Below are positions 10,985 through 21,677 of a DNA stretch of 64,000 nucleotides, in pieces; the stretch's first letter is position 1, and each line of letters starts with the position of its first letter. The notes beneath the pieces are model-generated. The model was not told the origin of the DNA. It saw only the letters and a program-made list of their open reading frames with translations, and made no database searches. A program made the position numbers and the translations under genes. The DNA is from Stemphylium vesicarium (taxonomy: Eukaryota; Ascomycota; Dothideomycetes; Pleosporales; Pleosporaceae): the NCBI GenBank assembly GCA_004380135.1, contig QXCR01000091.1, forward strand, positions 1-64,000, read 5' to 3'.

Positions 10985-11701
10985 ATGCCAGCCGCCGTCA
11001 AAATCATCGTGATCTGTGGAGCAAACGCGGACATGGAGAAAATGTAAGCGCACCTGTACGTGCGGTCACGGCAAATCGCTAACCATTGCAGCTCCGAGCG
11101 CAATCTCGCGGTTGCGCCATTCCTAAAGCTACCTGGCGAGCTCTGTAACAGGATCTATGAGTTCGTCCTCGATCCCGTCGAAGTCCTCGTTCTCCACTCT
11201 GGTCGCATTCACGTTGATTCTGAAAAGTTTTGCGGCGCGAACTATATCGCTCTTCTCCAACTATGCCGCCAGATCTATCGCGATACTCGCCTGCTGCTAT
11301 GGTCAAAGGCCCGGTTCGTTTGCGACAACATGGACAAATTCGTAAAGTGGGTCTCGGAATACCCCGCTGAATGTCGAACGGCAGTCACCCTCATGACTAT
11401 CAAATCGTCTCCTACGAGCGAGTACATGGAAGACTGGGTAGACCCTTGGGTGTTTCACCAGTTCCCTTCGCTCCGCCATCTCCACATAGACGTGGTGTGG
11501 GACGTGTGGGTTGGCCCTCAAATCAACCAGGAGAAGCTACGCGAGGGCTTGGAAAAGCATTTCTGGGGCTCGAAGAGCGCTTTGAAGGCCTTGGCTGCTG
11601 ATGCACGCCTTGAGATTACTTTCCAGAAAGACGGACTTAGGGGGCTAAGGTTTTCTCGTATCAAATACAGGGCGTTGTGCAGTTGCATAGTTTTGGAGTG
11701 A
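10985..11701 (+). CDS. F-box-like protein with LPxELxNRIY motif
   Basis: Two exons: 10985 (or 11033) to 11043, and 11092-11701. The intron 11044-11091 (48 nt) has donor GTAAGC, branch GCTAAC and acceptor TTGCAG and joins MEK to ISERNLAVAPFLKLPGEL. The N-terminus LKLPGELCNRIYEFVLDP is the F-box-like start common to many short Pezizomycotina proteins; LLQLCRQIYRDTRLLLW follows, then a leucine-rich tail. The usual consensus R before NRIY is C here. The length is 206 residues from ATG 11033 or 222 from ATG 10985; I favour the shorter start because family members begin just before the motif. The partner and target are unknown. Confidence 0.75.
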
Positions 11702-12039
11702 TACATGTATATTGACTGTGGTTCTCTTGGGGGTACAACAGGGCTACGTAGGGGAGGCACTATTACGGTATCGCTAGTGTGGCATATTGGTGAGAACGGA
11801 CGATGGAGTTTAGAGGGTTTGCGAAGAGCTTTTGATTCCGTCCTTGATACCATGGTTTACCCAAGGCTGCTATCTCAGTGTCTTCAACATCACGAACTCG
11901 AATTCAAATTTTATCGACAGCTCTATCGAGCTTCAACAAATCCTAGATTGGCGAAAAGGTCGTCAACCCCTCCCTGATAACGAACGGAAGCGATACTCAA
12001 CATGTAAGATGAATTTGAAATCAGTAAACTATTTCTCCT
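11702..12039. other. Convergent intergenic region
   Basis: This stretch lies between the ends of the F-box-like gene (rightward) and the FAD oxidase gene (leftward). It should hold both 3' UTRs. Nothing else is recognised. Confidence 0.45.
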
Positions 12040-13730
12040 CTATGCTATGGGCGCATAAAAGCTAAACTTCCCCTCGGGATCATACTTCTCCTTAAGCGCC
12101 TGAAGCTTCTCCTGCCTCCAGCTCTCATACCCATACCAGCTCTCCGGACCCTCGTTACCATACGCATAGTTGACGTAAGTGTGCAACTCGTCGCTACCAG
12201 TACCCTCCTGAATGATGTCGCGGAGTTGAGTACCCAGTTCCCTAACAGCCTCGTCCTGGGCCTCACCAGTAGAGTTGTAGATGATAAGAGGCGCAGAAAG
12301 AAGGTGCTCGTTACGGAAGCCGAAGGCGCTGGCGCTGTTGTCGCGATCACGAACGCCACTGGTGGGGTAATCCTCGAACATGAAAATGGAGTTGTAGTAG
12401 GGGTTGTCTGCGCCGGAGATGGCTGAAGCGTAAAGATCGTATGCCTTGCGCTGGGCAGTGACGTTATAGCTGGATGTGTAGATGGGAAACCTCGGGTTGT
12501 TGAATCCAAAATCCTGGCAAGGGGGTGATTCAAGGGCAATGCCTGTCCAGTTTGCGAGGTCCTGGTAGGAGCCAGACTGGGGCGTGATGGCAAGAGGTCC
12601 GATGTCGTGAAAGGGTGTCGTGTACTTGGGGTCGACGGCCGTAACACCTTCTTGAACAATGTACATGATAATGACAGGCTGTTTCCAGATCAGTAAATGT
12701 GCTCTTCAAGGTCTGTGCGACTGATCTTACCCTCTCCGCATCCAGCGACGCGTCATTCTGCCAGTACGACCAGTTAGAGATGTCCACAGCCTGCTTTCCA
12801 CCCTTCAGAATGTACTTGTTGGCTGCCTCGTACACTTCCTCGACCTTGTCGCCGCTAAAAACGATGGTCTCGATCGCCCAGTTGGTATATTCAACGTCGT
12901 AGATCTTTGCTGTGACGCTGGTAACGATACCAAAGTTGTGACCTGCCCCCTGCATACCCCACCACAAGTCCGACTTGCTGTCGATGGTCTTGAGGTCTCC
13001 GTTCGCAAGTACCACGTTCATGGTCTGGAACTGGTCAGTGATGAGACCATGACGACCCTGGAGCCATCCATGACCACCACCAAGGGCCGGTCCCAAATAG
13101 CTGACGCATTCACAGCATCCAGTGACTGATGAAAGTTAGCACACTAATTTGTGGTAATAGCAGTGGTGCAAGCTTACCTGTCTGCTTTCCCGCCGCCCAT
13201 AGTGTGTCGACGAGGTTCTTGGAGTTGATACCGCCACCGATGGTCGCGGACTTTCCGTTCTTCTTGATCGAAACGGAGTTCAGCTGAGGCAGGTAGATCT
13301 CGATCCCGTACTCCATTCTTCCCAAGGTAGTAAGGGCGCCGTGGTGGCCATTGTATGTAAGGAACGGAATGTCATGCTCGTTGGCGAATTTGACCTTGGA
13401 AGACAACCGTTAGCTCAACCGTTCGTGCAGAAGCTGTTTATACGACAAACTCACAATATGCTGAACATCCTTCTCCGTTCCAGGCGCCACGATGATGCTC
13501 GGTGTCGGCGCTTTCAGATTGGACCAGCGAGTTGAATAGGTGGTAAACTCATCCGTGCCTGGGAGGTAGATCTTGGCGTCGGGAGAGAGCTTGGGGGCCA
13601 GGGTCTTCACATCAATGCCCTCAGCAGGGGTTCTCAGGAAGACATCGAAGGGGCTGGTAGGTCCTCCTGAAACAACAGGGAGGACTGACGTAACAGCCAC
13701 GGCCAACGGTGCCAGTACATTGGTAAACAT
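12040..13730 (-). CDS. Secreted FAD-linked oxidase, berberine-bridge-enzyme type
   Basis: Four exons, 13730-13455, 13394-13178, 13125-12731 and 12678-12040, give 508 residues; introns 13395-13454, 13126-13177 and 12679-12730 are 52-60 nt with GTGAGT/GTAAGC/GTAAGA donors. An N-terminal signal peptide (MFTNVLAPLAVAVTSVLPVV) suggests secretion. The FAD_binding_4 domain spans about residues 65-250 with TPSIIVAPGTEKDVQHI, FLTYNGHHGA, ATIGGGINSKNLV and CVSYLGPALGGGHG, LWWGMQGAGHNFGIVTS. The C-terminal BBE segment is WYGYESWRQEKLQALKEKYD. The His of NGHHGA and a Cys of TGCCEC are placed where relatives bind FAD covalently through two bonds; this is inference. Relatives oxidise alkaloids, sugars or secondary metabolites; the substrate is unknown. 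Confidence 0.9.
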
Positions 13731-14871
13731 GATGCAGGGAAGGAGACGTTGACGAGGATGCGAAAAACGAAAGAAAGTTTTGGAAGCGCAGAAGATTAGA
13801 TCTTAATCCCCTGAAATAGCGGGCAGCATCCAATTGACGGCTAAAAGCCCCCATCTCGAAGAGGAATGCATCCCGGAACCTTTTGCATTGGTGTCCACTT
13901 GTTGTGGTCTAGATGGCGTGAGTGCGGCACAGTTTGCATAGAGGAATGGCACCGAGGCAGCGATTCGTGCAACCGCGATCTTTCGATGATCGACAAGATG
14001 ACCTTCGAGTCGTGCGCATACATCTTTTGCTGTGAATCTGGTGGGTCGATGCCGTGGGTAGTTCAAGGTTTCTCTCCGTGGGGTGCCGGGGTCACCGCTA
14101 TTGGCTGGGGGCTCGGAGGATGCTCCCGCGAGCCGCACCGCCGTCCGCCTAGGTGGACGCTATCCAAGCGCTAGTGTCTGTGTGGCGTTCAGGTCCCGCA
14201 GTCTTTTTCAGTACCTTCCAACCTTCTGCATCCTTCGCGCTTCTCGGAGAAACCCATAGGTAAGGTGGTTTGCACATGTCTTACCGACAACGTTGGCGAT
14301 TTTCCAATTGCGCAACTCGTCCCTGCATCCGACTGGTACCCTCACCCCATGACTGGATCCCATACGTTAGGGGCTTCACGCCTTATTATCCCAGAAACTC
14401 GGTTCCTGGCATCCTCCACGTAGATCGACAGCGGATCTTCAGCGCTGTACGATCACAATGACTTCACGTACAGATTGTACGAATGTTGGACCCGCCGTGT
14501 GTTGAGACGAGTTCTCGTGTTCGACGTACCGCAGGTCCCACATGCAACACCAAATTACCGTGGAAGACCCTGATCAATTCGGCCGAGCCGCCTCGAGTTT
14601 CCTTGACAAACGTGGCTTATTTCCGCTGCGTTCAAAGTGTCACGCCGTCTCAGTCTAAATTGGCGTCGGGACATAGTGACATGCCTAACAAGTCTTTGGT
14701 TCGACGTCGCGTCTGGGGAACTGTCATGGGCAGCACGGCGTGCAAGATGTATATCTTTTTCCGCGGCCCTGCTCTTTGAGCAACCATTCCGGCGATCTGA
14801 TGATCTAGATTTGGCTCCCGTTCCCTTCCCTCAGCGATTGACGAGTTCCTGTGAGTTCGGACGCAACCGCG
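13731..14871. other. Intergenic region, divergent promoters
   Basis: About 1.1 kb separates the leftward FAD oxidase and the rightward SAT4-like gene. Reading frames of about 100 codons exist on both strands without family signal or splice support. No gene is called; the region probably carries both promoters. Confidence 0.45.
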
Positions 14872-16315
14872 ATGCCGGGCAGTTCTACTGTCGAATTGTG
14901 GACGTTGTATGCTTTTGGTGTCTCGTTTACTGTTTTACGCACGTATGCGCGTATTTCTGCTGTGGGAGTTCGAGAACTCCAAGTGGACGACTATTTGATA
15001 TGGTTCGCTATTGTGAGTTCACTTGCCGAATTCTTTTGCTGGAATTTGAGGAACATAGTACACTTGACTGACATCAAAGACAGCTCATTTATACTGCACA
15101 ATGTAGCCTGGGGTACAGCCTAGGACTTGTCGCGCATGGCCTGGCAAATAATGGCATGACACCTGCCGAGCGAAGTGCACTTTCGCACGACAGCCCAGAA
15201 TACACCATGAGGTCCGTTCCGAAGAGATACACTGGTCGTTACACCCGTGACTGATTCTACGTACAGGGTAATCGGATCCAAGATCCAAGTAGCCGGCTGG
15301 ACCACAGCCGCATGCCTACTCTGGTCACTGAAGCTATGTGTAGCATTCTTCTACTTGCGTCTAACAGTAAGTTGGCACACTACACCAGTCTCAAATAAAC
15401 CTTTACTAACCTTAAGCTCGCAGAGCGGCCTCCAAAAATACAGAACACGCATCTACACGGCCATCATATCCATCCTAACAACCTTCATCGCCATAATCCT
15501 GACAATCTACCTTTCCTGCCGACCCTTCCCCCACTACTGGCAAATCAACCCAGACCCAGGGAACTCGTGCCAAGCCGCCGTCTCCAAGCCCATCCTCTGG
15601 GTATCCTTCGTGTTCAACGTATCCACAGACGTGTACCTGCTCATGATCCCGATACCCATGCTGTGGAAGAGCAGTCTGAAGACGTACAAGAAGGTAGCCG
15701 CGACGATGGTGCTGAGTGCGGGGATGCTGGTTGTTGTGTGTGCGACGCTGAAGAGTATTTATGTTATCATTGTAAGTAGACGCACCACTCCAAACGACTC
15801 TGGTGTAGGCTTTGAAGCTGATGGATCTTGTGTTTGTTTAGGACCCCATCCACGGCGGCGAACTAGCAGCCTCATGGGGCACACGCGAAACCTTCGTCGC
15901 AATCATAACCACAGACCTGCCCATGATCTTCCCGTTGCTGAAAACCTGGCTCGCGCCCTACCTCCCCAGCACCCTCGGCTCCAGCAACGCCAAAAACTAC
16001 AAGTCTCCTGGGAGCGGGTTTGTTACCATCGGTGGGGGCACCAGTGGCGCATCAGCGAAGAGTCGGACGATGGTGCCCCGGAGTAGCCCGCATGTGTCCG
16101 CGGGCATGACGGCGTTTGAGAATGAGAGCGAGGAGCGGATTGTCAAGGGTAACGGCGATGTCAAGATGCAGGATCTACACGGTGGTGGTGACGGGGGCGG
16201 TGCGCAGCTGCGGCATCAAGGCAAGGCTTCGATTGTTGTGTCGAAGCAGGTTAGTGTTACGAGCGAAGATCGGAAGAGTGAAGCTAGTAGCAAAGAATCG
16301 TTCTGTGTCGTTTAG
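14872..16315 (+). CDS. SAT4/fungal rhodopsin-like domain integral membrane protein
   Basis: Five exons, 14872-15012, 15084-15211, 15267-15366, 15424-15771 and 15842-16315, encode 396 residues; all four introns (71, 55, 57 and 70 nt) begin with GT and end in AG with frame continuity. Landmarks are VLRTYARISAVGVRELQVDDYL after the first helix, HGLANNGMTPAERSAL, RVIGSKIQVAGW, LLWSLKLCVAFFYLRLT, YLSCRPFPHYWQINPDPGNSC and TDVYLLMIPIPMLWKSSL, the fixed order of the DUF3723-unrelated SAT4 'rhodopsin domain' family with seven membrane segments. The C-terminal tail (about 110 residues) is Gly/Ser-rich and cytosolic-like. Some family members (PTH11-like) act as sensors; no ligand is inferred. Start ATG 14872 precedes the first helix directly. 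Confidence 0.92.
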
Positions 16316-16439
16316 AGTTGTGGACTTCGTCTGTATTGGATTAAATAACCATAGCTAACACGCACATACACGACATGGAGTAATCCTCTCACGTTCATAA
16401 ACCGGTAATAAATCTACCCGTCCAAAACCGCCCCTACCA

Positions 16440-19400
16440 TCAACAAAGCGGGCATTTAAGCCCAAGTCTCCCCTGCATCCTCGACACTTCCTCACCCCCA
16501 TTCGTAACCCCCTCACCCTTACCCTCCTTATCCAAGCACGTCCGATGCCACAAGTGTCTGCAGGCAAACAGAACCAGACTCTCAACCATCTGCTCCTGCA
16601 CCTCCCCCTCATCCAACACATTTACCTGACTGGGCCGTTTCCCCTTGCCCTTCCCACTCGCCTCGCTATCAACGCCAGCCTCGGCCTTGGCCTTCGCCCT
16701 CCCTTCCTCACGCTTCTCCCACGCCTCCCAGACGCCCGGGCCGGCGCCAGGACCCCAGGCCCTCTTCTTGCAATGCTCGCAGACCTGGCCGCGGGGCCGC
16801 CAACCGCGCTTGCGGCGCTCGGTGATCTCGTGGACGTGCTCGAAGCTTTCCTTGTCGAGGAAGCGGTTCGCGAGGCTGAGGATGGTTTCTTCAAACGTGT
16901 ATGCGGCGAAGATTTCGGCGAGGACGGAGCGCAGATCCGAGAGCGAGGGCGAATAGGTGTGTGTTGCGCGGGTGAGGAAGCAGCGGAGGATGCGGAGAAA
17001 GGATGGGTTGGACTGTGGTTTCGATGGTGTGTGACGTAGGGGTGGACGGCTGGTGGTAGCTTCGGGTCCTGATGGTGCTCGAGTTGGCTTTTTGCCCGGT
17101 GGGATGGTGGTTGATGTCAACAGAGCAGAGAACGTTTGCTGGATTGAAGATCGGAGGGTGGAGACTATACGCGCTGTATCGACAGTGTCGGCTTGGGCTG
17201 TGTTGGAGGACGAAACGAAAGCATCGTGTTCGGCAACGGCGCTGGATGTGTCTCTGATGAGCTTCACAGAAGTGTCGACAAGGTCGAGCCACAGTAGCTC
17301 GTCAAGAGCGAGATCTGCCTCCCGCACTTCACCGTAGGCTGATTTCCGCCGATCGACGGTTGACTCTGGCGTTCGTTCAGATGACCGTGTCTGGCCTTGA
17401 CATAGCCATATACCGACCTTGATGTATTTCTGGATGTTATCGAGAAGATCGTGAACAGCCTCTTCGGTATTGGCTACATCGGGTGTCTCCGCCGCAGCAC
17501 TGATGAGTCCTGTCAGCGCAGTATCGAGCGTCCCAAGATGCTTCACCAAGCGGTCCATGGCTCCTTGCACAACACCATCACGTGCCATGAGTATGATTGC
17601 GGCATCAATGACACCACTCTTCTCCAGCGCTGGAAGCACAGGCTCCAACCTAAGATCACCGGACTTCAACAAACTGACAAAGTCTGCAACATGTGCACTG
17701 TTGTAGGTGCACATGAGTTGCACATATCTCTCGATGAACCCGAGAGGAAGAGTCTCATCGATCGATCTAGCTGTGCCAGTCTGCGCCTGCTCTGATTCGA
17801 TGAGAGCCTCGAGAAAGCGATGTTGGGCATCGGTATCATCTTCAATGGCGTCCAAGACTGGCTTCAGAAGATCCGGTGCGTGTTGTTTCAGTGTAATGGC
17901 AGCCTGCGAAGCGTTTACAGTGCACAGGTCCGTAGCTCGATCGACAATGACGGTTTTGACATCGTTGGCCTGTTTCTTGGCAAGACCTTTGCTCGGCCGG
18001 AGGATATCGGCGATACAACCGAAAACTGCCTGCTCATCTTCTTCATCGTCAAGGTAGGTTTCCAAAAGTCTGGCGTATTGCTGGGCGCCACGGTACACCG
18101 ACTTCAGCACACGATGGAAGCCAGCCTTCTCAAACAGCGGTACGAGGCTTTGTGGGTTCGGGGGGTGGTAAATAGAAAGCAGATACTCGACAGAGAGCTG
18201 ACAATCCTCTTTGATGGCTTCGGTAGGGTAGTTGCACAGACCAATCAGGACCTGGTGCAATGATGTCCCGGGGAGCATGATGTGTTGAGGATATTTTGGC
18301 AGATTCCGCGCGACGAACATGTAGAAGTAGATGATGTCTTCTGGATCAAAGTTTTCTATGTTCATGATGCCGAAAAGATAATTGATGACGGACTGTCGCG
18401 TTGGTGTAAGAGCGGAACCATGCTGCGTACCGTTCAGCTGTGTACCATTTGGCACGTCTTGTTCGCCATTCAAGAAGCTGTCTTCAAAAGCCTCGTTGAG
18501 CATGCTCATGAAACTCGACGCGTCGAAATCCAGGATCAGTTGCAGGTATGGGAATGGTGGCTCGGGGCTCCCGTCAGTCTGCGTTGTAATGACCTCGCCG
18601 GAGCCAGGCGGCCATTGCAGGTTCTTCCCCGAGAACAGGAACCGATACATGTCCTTCTTAGCACTGTAAGCTTGATCATCATCCATAAATGCACCTCCAG
18701 GATAGATGCGTCCTGTAAAGGTGTATGCGAGATAAGGGAAGACCTTCTTGGCTGCACTCAGATAGATGTTTTCCGTCTCACCCACATCAAAGTCCACCAG
18801 CTTGATGAGCTCAAGTATGTCAGTGAGTGGCGTGATGTAGTCGCCAATAGCATTGGTCCATACGTATATCAGCGCATCGTACAGGACGTACTGCTGGCAA
18901 AGCGTAGTGACTTGGTTGAGATCCATTGTGTCCGTGCTGAGGCGGCAAATCATCTCCTCAAGTCGGGTTGAGCGGTTTGCTGACGCGTAAAAGGTAATTA
19001 GATCTTTCAAGACATTGGGCGGTATCGAAGTAATCTCTTCGTCTTGTATATATGGCTCGAGGGTCTCGAAGAAGGCCTTTTCAGCCGATGCATCTTCGTA
19101 AGCGTCGTACACATCTTCAAAGAGGAAGTCCAACTCTGCCATACTAAGGAGTCCCGCAAATACCACCTCGGCCAGCTGTTTCAGTCGTCTGTCTCGTGCT
19201 TCGTCGGCGGTGTCATTTTTCTGCGAAAACGAGTATTTGAGTGATGCGGTGATCATTTCCAGTAGTTTTGGTTGCACTAGAGCATGCCGCGCTTCATCAT
19301 CCTCGGGTAACCCAACTGTGAGCTTGTCTGCGTCGCCAACATAGTAAGATGTCGCAAGACCAAGGGCGGCAATATAGTCGCCATCTTCCATCAAGGCCAA

Positions 19401-21239
19401 CAAACGATCAGCCCAGTTCGATAGAGTACCAATCGAACAGTCGTTGAAGCCTAATAGAAACAGTCGGCCCTTGTAAGTCCTAAAGCTCATGTAGAAGGCA
19501 TCTGCCACAACACCGTGCATTGAGGCATCTTCTTCATTGAGCTGTTCGACAACGTGTTTGAGCTGTCGCGAGAAGAGATCAGAGTGGTATATGTGTTTTT
19601 GCAACAAATCGAAAGAGTCTGTCACACGCAGAGTTGTGTCCTCTAGAATCATCAAGCGCTGGCTGATTGTCAACACCCCAAGGACGGATCGGCTCAACCA
19701 CTGAACAGCAACAATAGCCTCCTCTGCCTTCCATCGGCTGCGGGGTTTAAAGCGAAGCTCCGGTGGCTTATCCTTTTCGGGGGACGGTACTTCTGAGTCA
19801 ACGTCTAGGATGGTCAGGACATTGGACCAGCAATAGACAAGCTTGGTTTTGGATACGACACTTCCAGACGCATTCGAGGTCTTTAGCTTGACTGCTGGAA
19901 ACCAGGCAAGGCAGCCACTCAACGCACTGTGGGCTACGACGTCCTTGGGGCGGGGTGCCTTGTGTTGAGTTTGCGCGACAGGCGTGGTTGATACGATGAC
20001 TAATAGATAGGGCGTCAAGAGAGCTGTTAGTCCCATGTCATCAGTGGGCTGCTCAACATTTCCTAGCGGTAGTGGAGCAAAGGCGAGTACTGAACTTGGC
20101 TTTCGAGGCTTTTCCAGAGATTTCGCAGACAAAGGGTACCTTCCGAGAATGCGAGTTGTCTTCACTGTTCGGCCTATAGCTCCCAGCCCGCGAGTTGCCA
20201 GATGGGAGAAGGCCATACCAGCATCGTCGGCAGAAACTAGTGCAGTATGGCGCGTGCCGAGGAAACCCAAGTGTAATATTGCCACACCCGCCACATGGCC
20301 GTCCGACTTGTTGTCTTCCAGCGTTACCCTCTCCAGGGGTGGAATGTGCAAAAAGGGCTTCGCGGGTTTCGCCAGCTCCCATGTGAAAATGTGACCAGTC
20401 GCATGGCCACCAGCGATAGTAGAATGGTCTGCAGATATGGCTAGCGCAGTAACAGGACCGCACTCGATAGCTTTAGTGCCAGGCCCGATGATAGACTTTA
20501 GTACCTGCTGGTAGTCGAAAACGAGAATGAAGCCTTTGGATGTGCCTATCGCAAGGGAAACGGTAACGTTGAGACATGTCGGGCGCCCGAAATTGCGCTT
20601 TCCAACTTCTGAAAAGACTTGACCGGTAATCTTCTTCAACTTTGTCCAGCGCACAACCTCCCAAGGCGTTTGGGGTGTTTCTGATCCGTCATCTGACAAC
20701 TGTTGAAAGACAAAATTACTGGATATGGAAGATTGCCGCGAGTGTGGTGACAGGAAAGCAGGCGATTGACCTCGAGATGGAAGTGGGGAAGGCGATAAGC
20801 GTGAGGAGAAGCGACGCTCGAAAGGCTGCAAGGAAGTCGGTCGATGCGGTCGAAGTGAGCTATGCGACACGGGCACGCTACTGGTAGGCGAAGATATGCC
20901 TGAGCCCTGTACTGATGGAGTATCATCTGGGATATCCGTCGACGCCGGACTGCTCTCCCTCAGGATCTTTGGACGTGTGACTAGCTCTATCGTCGATTCT
21001 TGTGCGCCCTCTTGTGCAATGCTCCGCCTTGTCCTGGCGAAGGTCAAGTTCTCAGGACCGTTGTCTATCGACCTGACTTCATCCGTGTCCTCGTCCTCAG
21101 CTGATGGCTCTCCAGCCCTGTTTTCCTCTCCATTTTCGTGGCGCTCATCGAAAGCACGCCCGGCGCTTCCCGTGACGTCTATCTCATCTCCGTGGTCGTT
21201 GTGAGCGCTGGAGTGGCTCTCTCCCGAATCTGAGCTCAT
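16440..21239 (-). CDS. VPS8: Vacuolar protein sorting-associated protein 8 (CORVET subunit)
   Basis: An intronless gene of 1599 residues starting at ATG 21239 (MSSDSGESHSSAH). An acidic, Ser-rich disordered N-terminus (to about residue 170) is followed by a WD40-type propeller with RPTCLNVTVSLAIGTSKGFI, ALAISADHSTIAGGHATGHI and TALVSADDAGMAFSHLATRG, then a long helical clathrin-repeat-like region, and a C-terminal RING-like zinc module CEHCKK ... LFACRHLWHRTCLD ... LKCPLC ending at the stop. That domain order, the length and the RING end fit Vps8, the Rab5/Vps21-binding subunit of the CORVET tether on early endosomes. Transcribed divergently from the GPALPP gene across a 438-nt gap; its 3' end faces the SAT4-like gene 124 nt away. 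Confidence 0.92.
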   Translation of the reverse strand: MSSDSGESHSSAHNDHGDEIDVTGSAGRAFDERHENGEENRAGEPSAEDEDTDEVRSIDNGPENLTFARTRRSIAQEGAQESTIELVTRPKILRESSPASTDIPDDTPSVQGSGISSPTSSVPVSHSSLRPHRPTSLQPFERRFSSRLSPSPLPSRGQSPAFLSPHSRQSSISSNFVFQQLSDDGSETPQTPWEVVRWTKLKKITGQVFSEVGKRNFGRPTCLNVTVSLAIGTSKGFILVFDYQQVLKSIIGPGTKAIECGPVTALAISADHSTIAGGHATGHIFTWELAKPAKPFLHIPPLERVTLEDNKSDGHVAGVAILHLGFLGTRHTALVSADDAGMAFSHLATRGLGAIGRTVKTTRILGRYPLSAKSLEKPRKPSSVLAFAPLPLGNVEQPTDDMGLTALLTPYLLVIVSTTPVAQTQHKAPRPKDVVAHSALSGCLAWFPAVKLKTSNASGSVVSKTKLVYCWSNVLTILDVDSEVPSPEKDKPPELRFKPRSRWKAEEAIVAVQWLSRSVLGVLTISQRLMILEDTTLRVTDSFDLLQKHIYHSDLFSRQLKHVVEQLNEEDASMHGVVADAFYMSFRTYKGRLFLLGFNDCSIGTLSNWADRLLALMEDGDYIAALGLATSYYVGDADKLTVGLPEDDEARHALVQPKLLEMITASLKYSFSQKNDTADEARDRRLKQLAEVVFAGLLSMAELDFLFEDVYDAYEDASAEKAFFETLEPYIQDEEITSIPPNVLKDLITFYASANRSTRLEEMICRLSTDTMDLNQVTTLCQQYVLYDALIYVWTNAIGDYITPLTDILELIKLVDFDVGETENIYLSAAKKVFPYLAYTFTGRIYPGGAFMDDDQAYSAKKDMYRFLFSGKNLQWPPGSGEVITTQTDGSPEPPFPYLQLILDFDASSFMSMLNEAFEDSFLNGEQDVPNGTQLNGTQHGSALTPTRQSVINYLFGIMNIENFDPEDIIYFYMFVARNLPKYPQHIMLPGTSLHQVLIGLCNYPTEAIKEDCQLSVEYLLSIYHPPNPQSLVPLFEKAGFHRVLKSVYRGAQQYARLLETYLDDEEDEQAVFGCIADILRPSKGLAKKQANDVKTVIVDRATDLCTVNASQAAITLKQHAPDLLKPVLDAIEDDTDAQHRFLEALIESEQAQTGTARSIDETLPLGFIERYVQLMCTYNSAHVADFVSLLKSGDLRLEPVLPALEKSGVIDAAIILMARDGVVQGAMDRLVKHLGTLDTALTGLISAAAETPDVANTEEAVHDLLDNIQKYIKVGIWLCQGQTRSSERTPESTVDRRKSAYGEVREADLALDELLWLDLVDTSVKLIRDTSSAVAEHDAFVSSSNTAQADTVDTARIVSTLRSSIQQTFSALLTSTTIPPGKKPTRAPSGPEATTSRPPLRHTPSKPQSNPSFLRILRCFLTRATHTYSPSLSDLRSVLAEIFAAYTFEETILSLANRFLDKESFEHVHEITERRKRGWRPRGQVCEHCKKRAWGPGAGPGVWEAWEKREEGRAKAKAEAGVDSEASGKGKGKRPSQVNVLDEGEVQEQMVESLVLFACRHLWHRTCLDKEGKGEGVTNGGEEVSRMQGRLGLKCPLC

Positions 21240-21677
21240 GAGGCTCGTTCTGCACAAAGCATTGCTTCAGGCAGACATTTGACGGCGTATCAGGCGTGCG
21301 CAATATGCTGTATCCTAGCTCTTTGGGAGTGGCTCTTCAGGATTCGCGGCTATGGATTGACGGTTGCGCGGGGGTCTCGATGGTGGTTCGCGACACGGGA
21401 GGCTGGTGCCTAGGCAGAGGAACACGATTGAAAGGTTCCACGGCTGGTACAGAGTCTAGGGTATGATGCGACTGTACGAGAAGGTAACAGAGGGTAGTGA
21501 ATGTCTCCCACGGGTTAAGGCAACTTGGCGCGCCTAAACAGCTCATGGCGCAGTTCGCAGGCGGCTGCAGCTGCCGCACCGTTGGTCCAGGGTCCAAGCT
21601 TCTACAGGACATCACCTCAGCCTACACGCGACCAACGGGCCCTGTACAAATCTCCATAAACAGCGAATATAGCCACC
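21240..21677. promoter_or_regulatory. Bidirectional promoter region VPS8 / GPALPP protein
   Basis: The 438 bases between the two divergent start codons have no supported gene. The arrangement implies that both promoters lie here. No TATA box or named factor site can be pinned down by eye. Confidence 0.5.

Noticed and set aside
5545..16315. Secondary-metabolite biosynthetic cluster
   Set aside because: A regulator, transport-like proteins and an oxidase are present, but no PKS, NRPS, terpene cyclase or other backbone enzyme is found in the window.
16622..17292. Arg/Ser-rich frames opposite and beside the VPS8 3' end
   Set aside because: They are shadows of the VPS8 C-terminal coding region in other frames.
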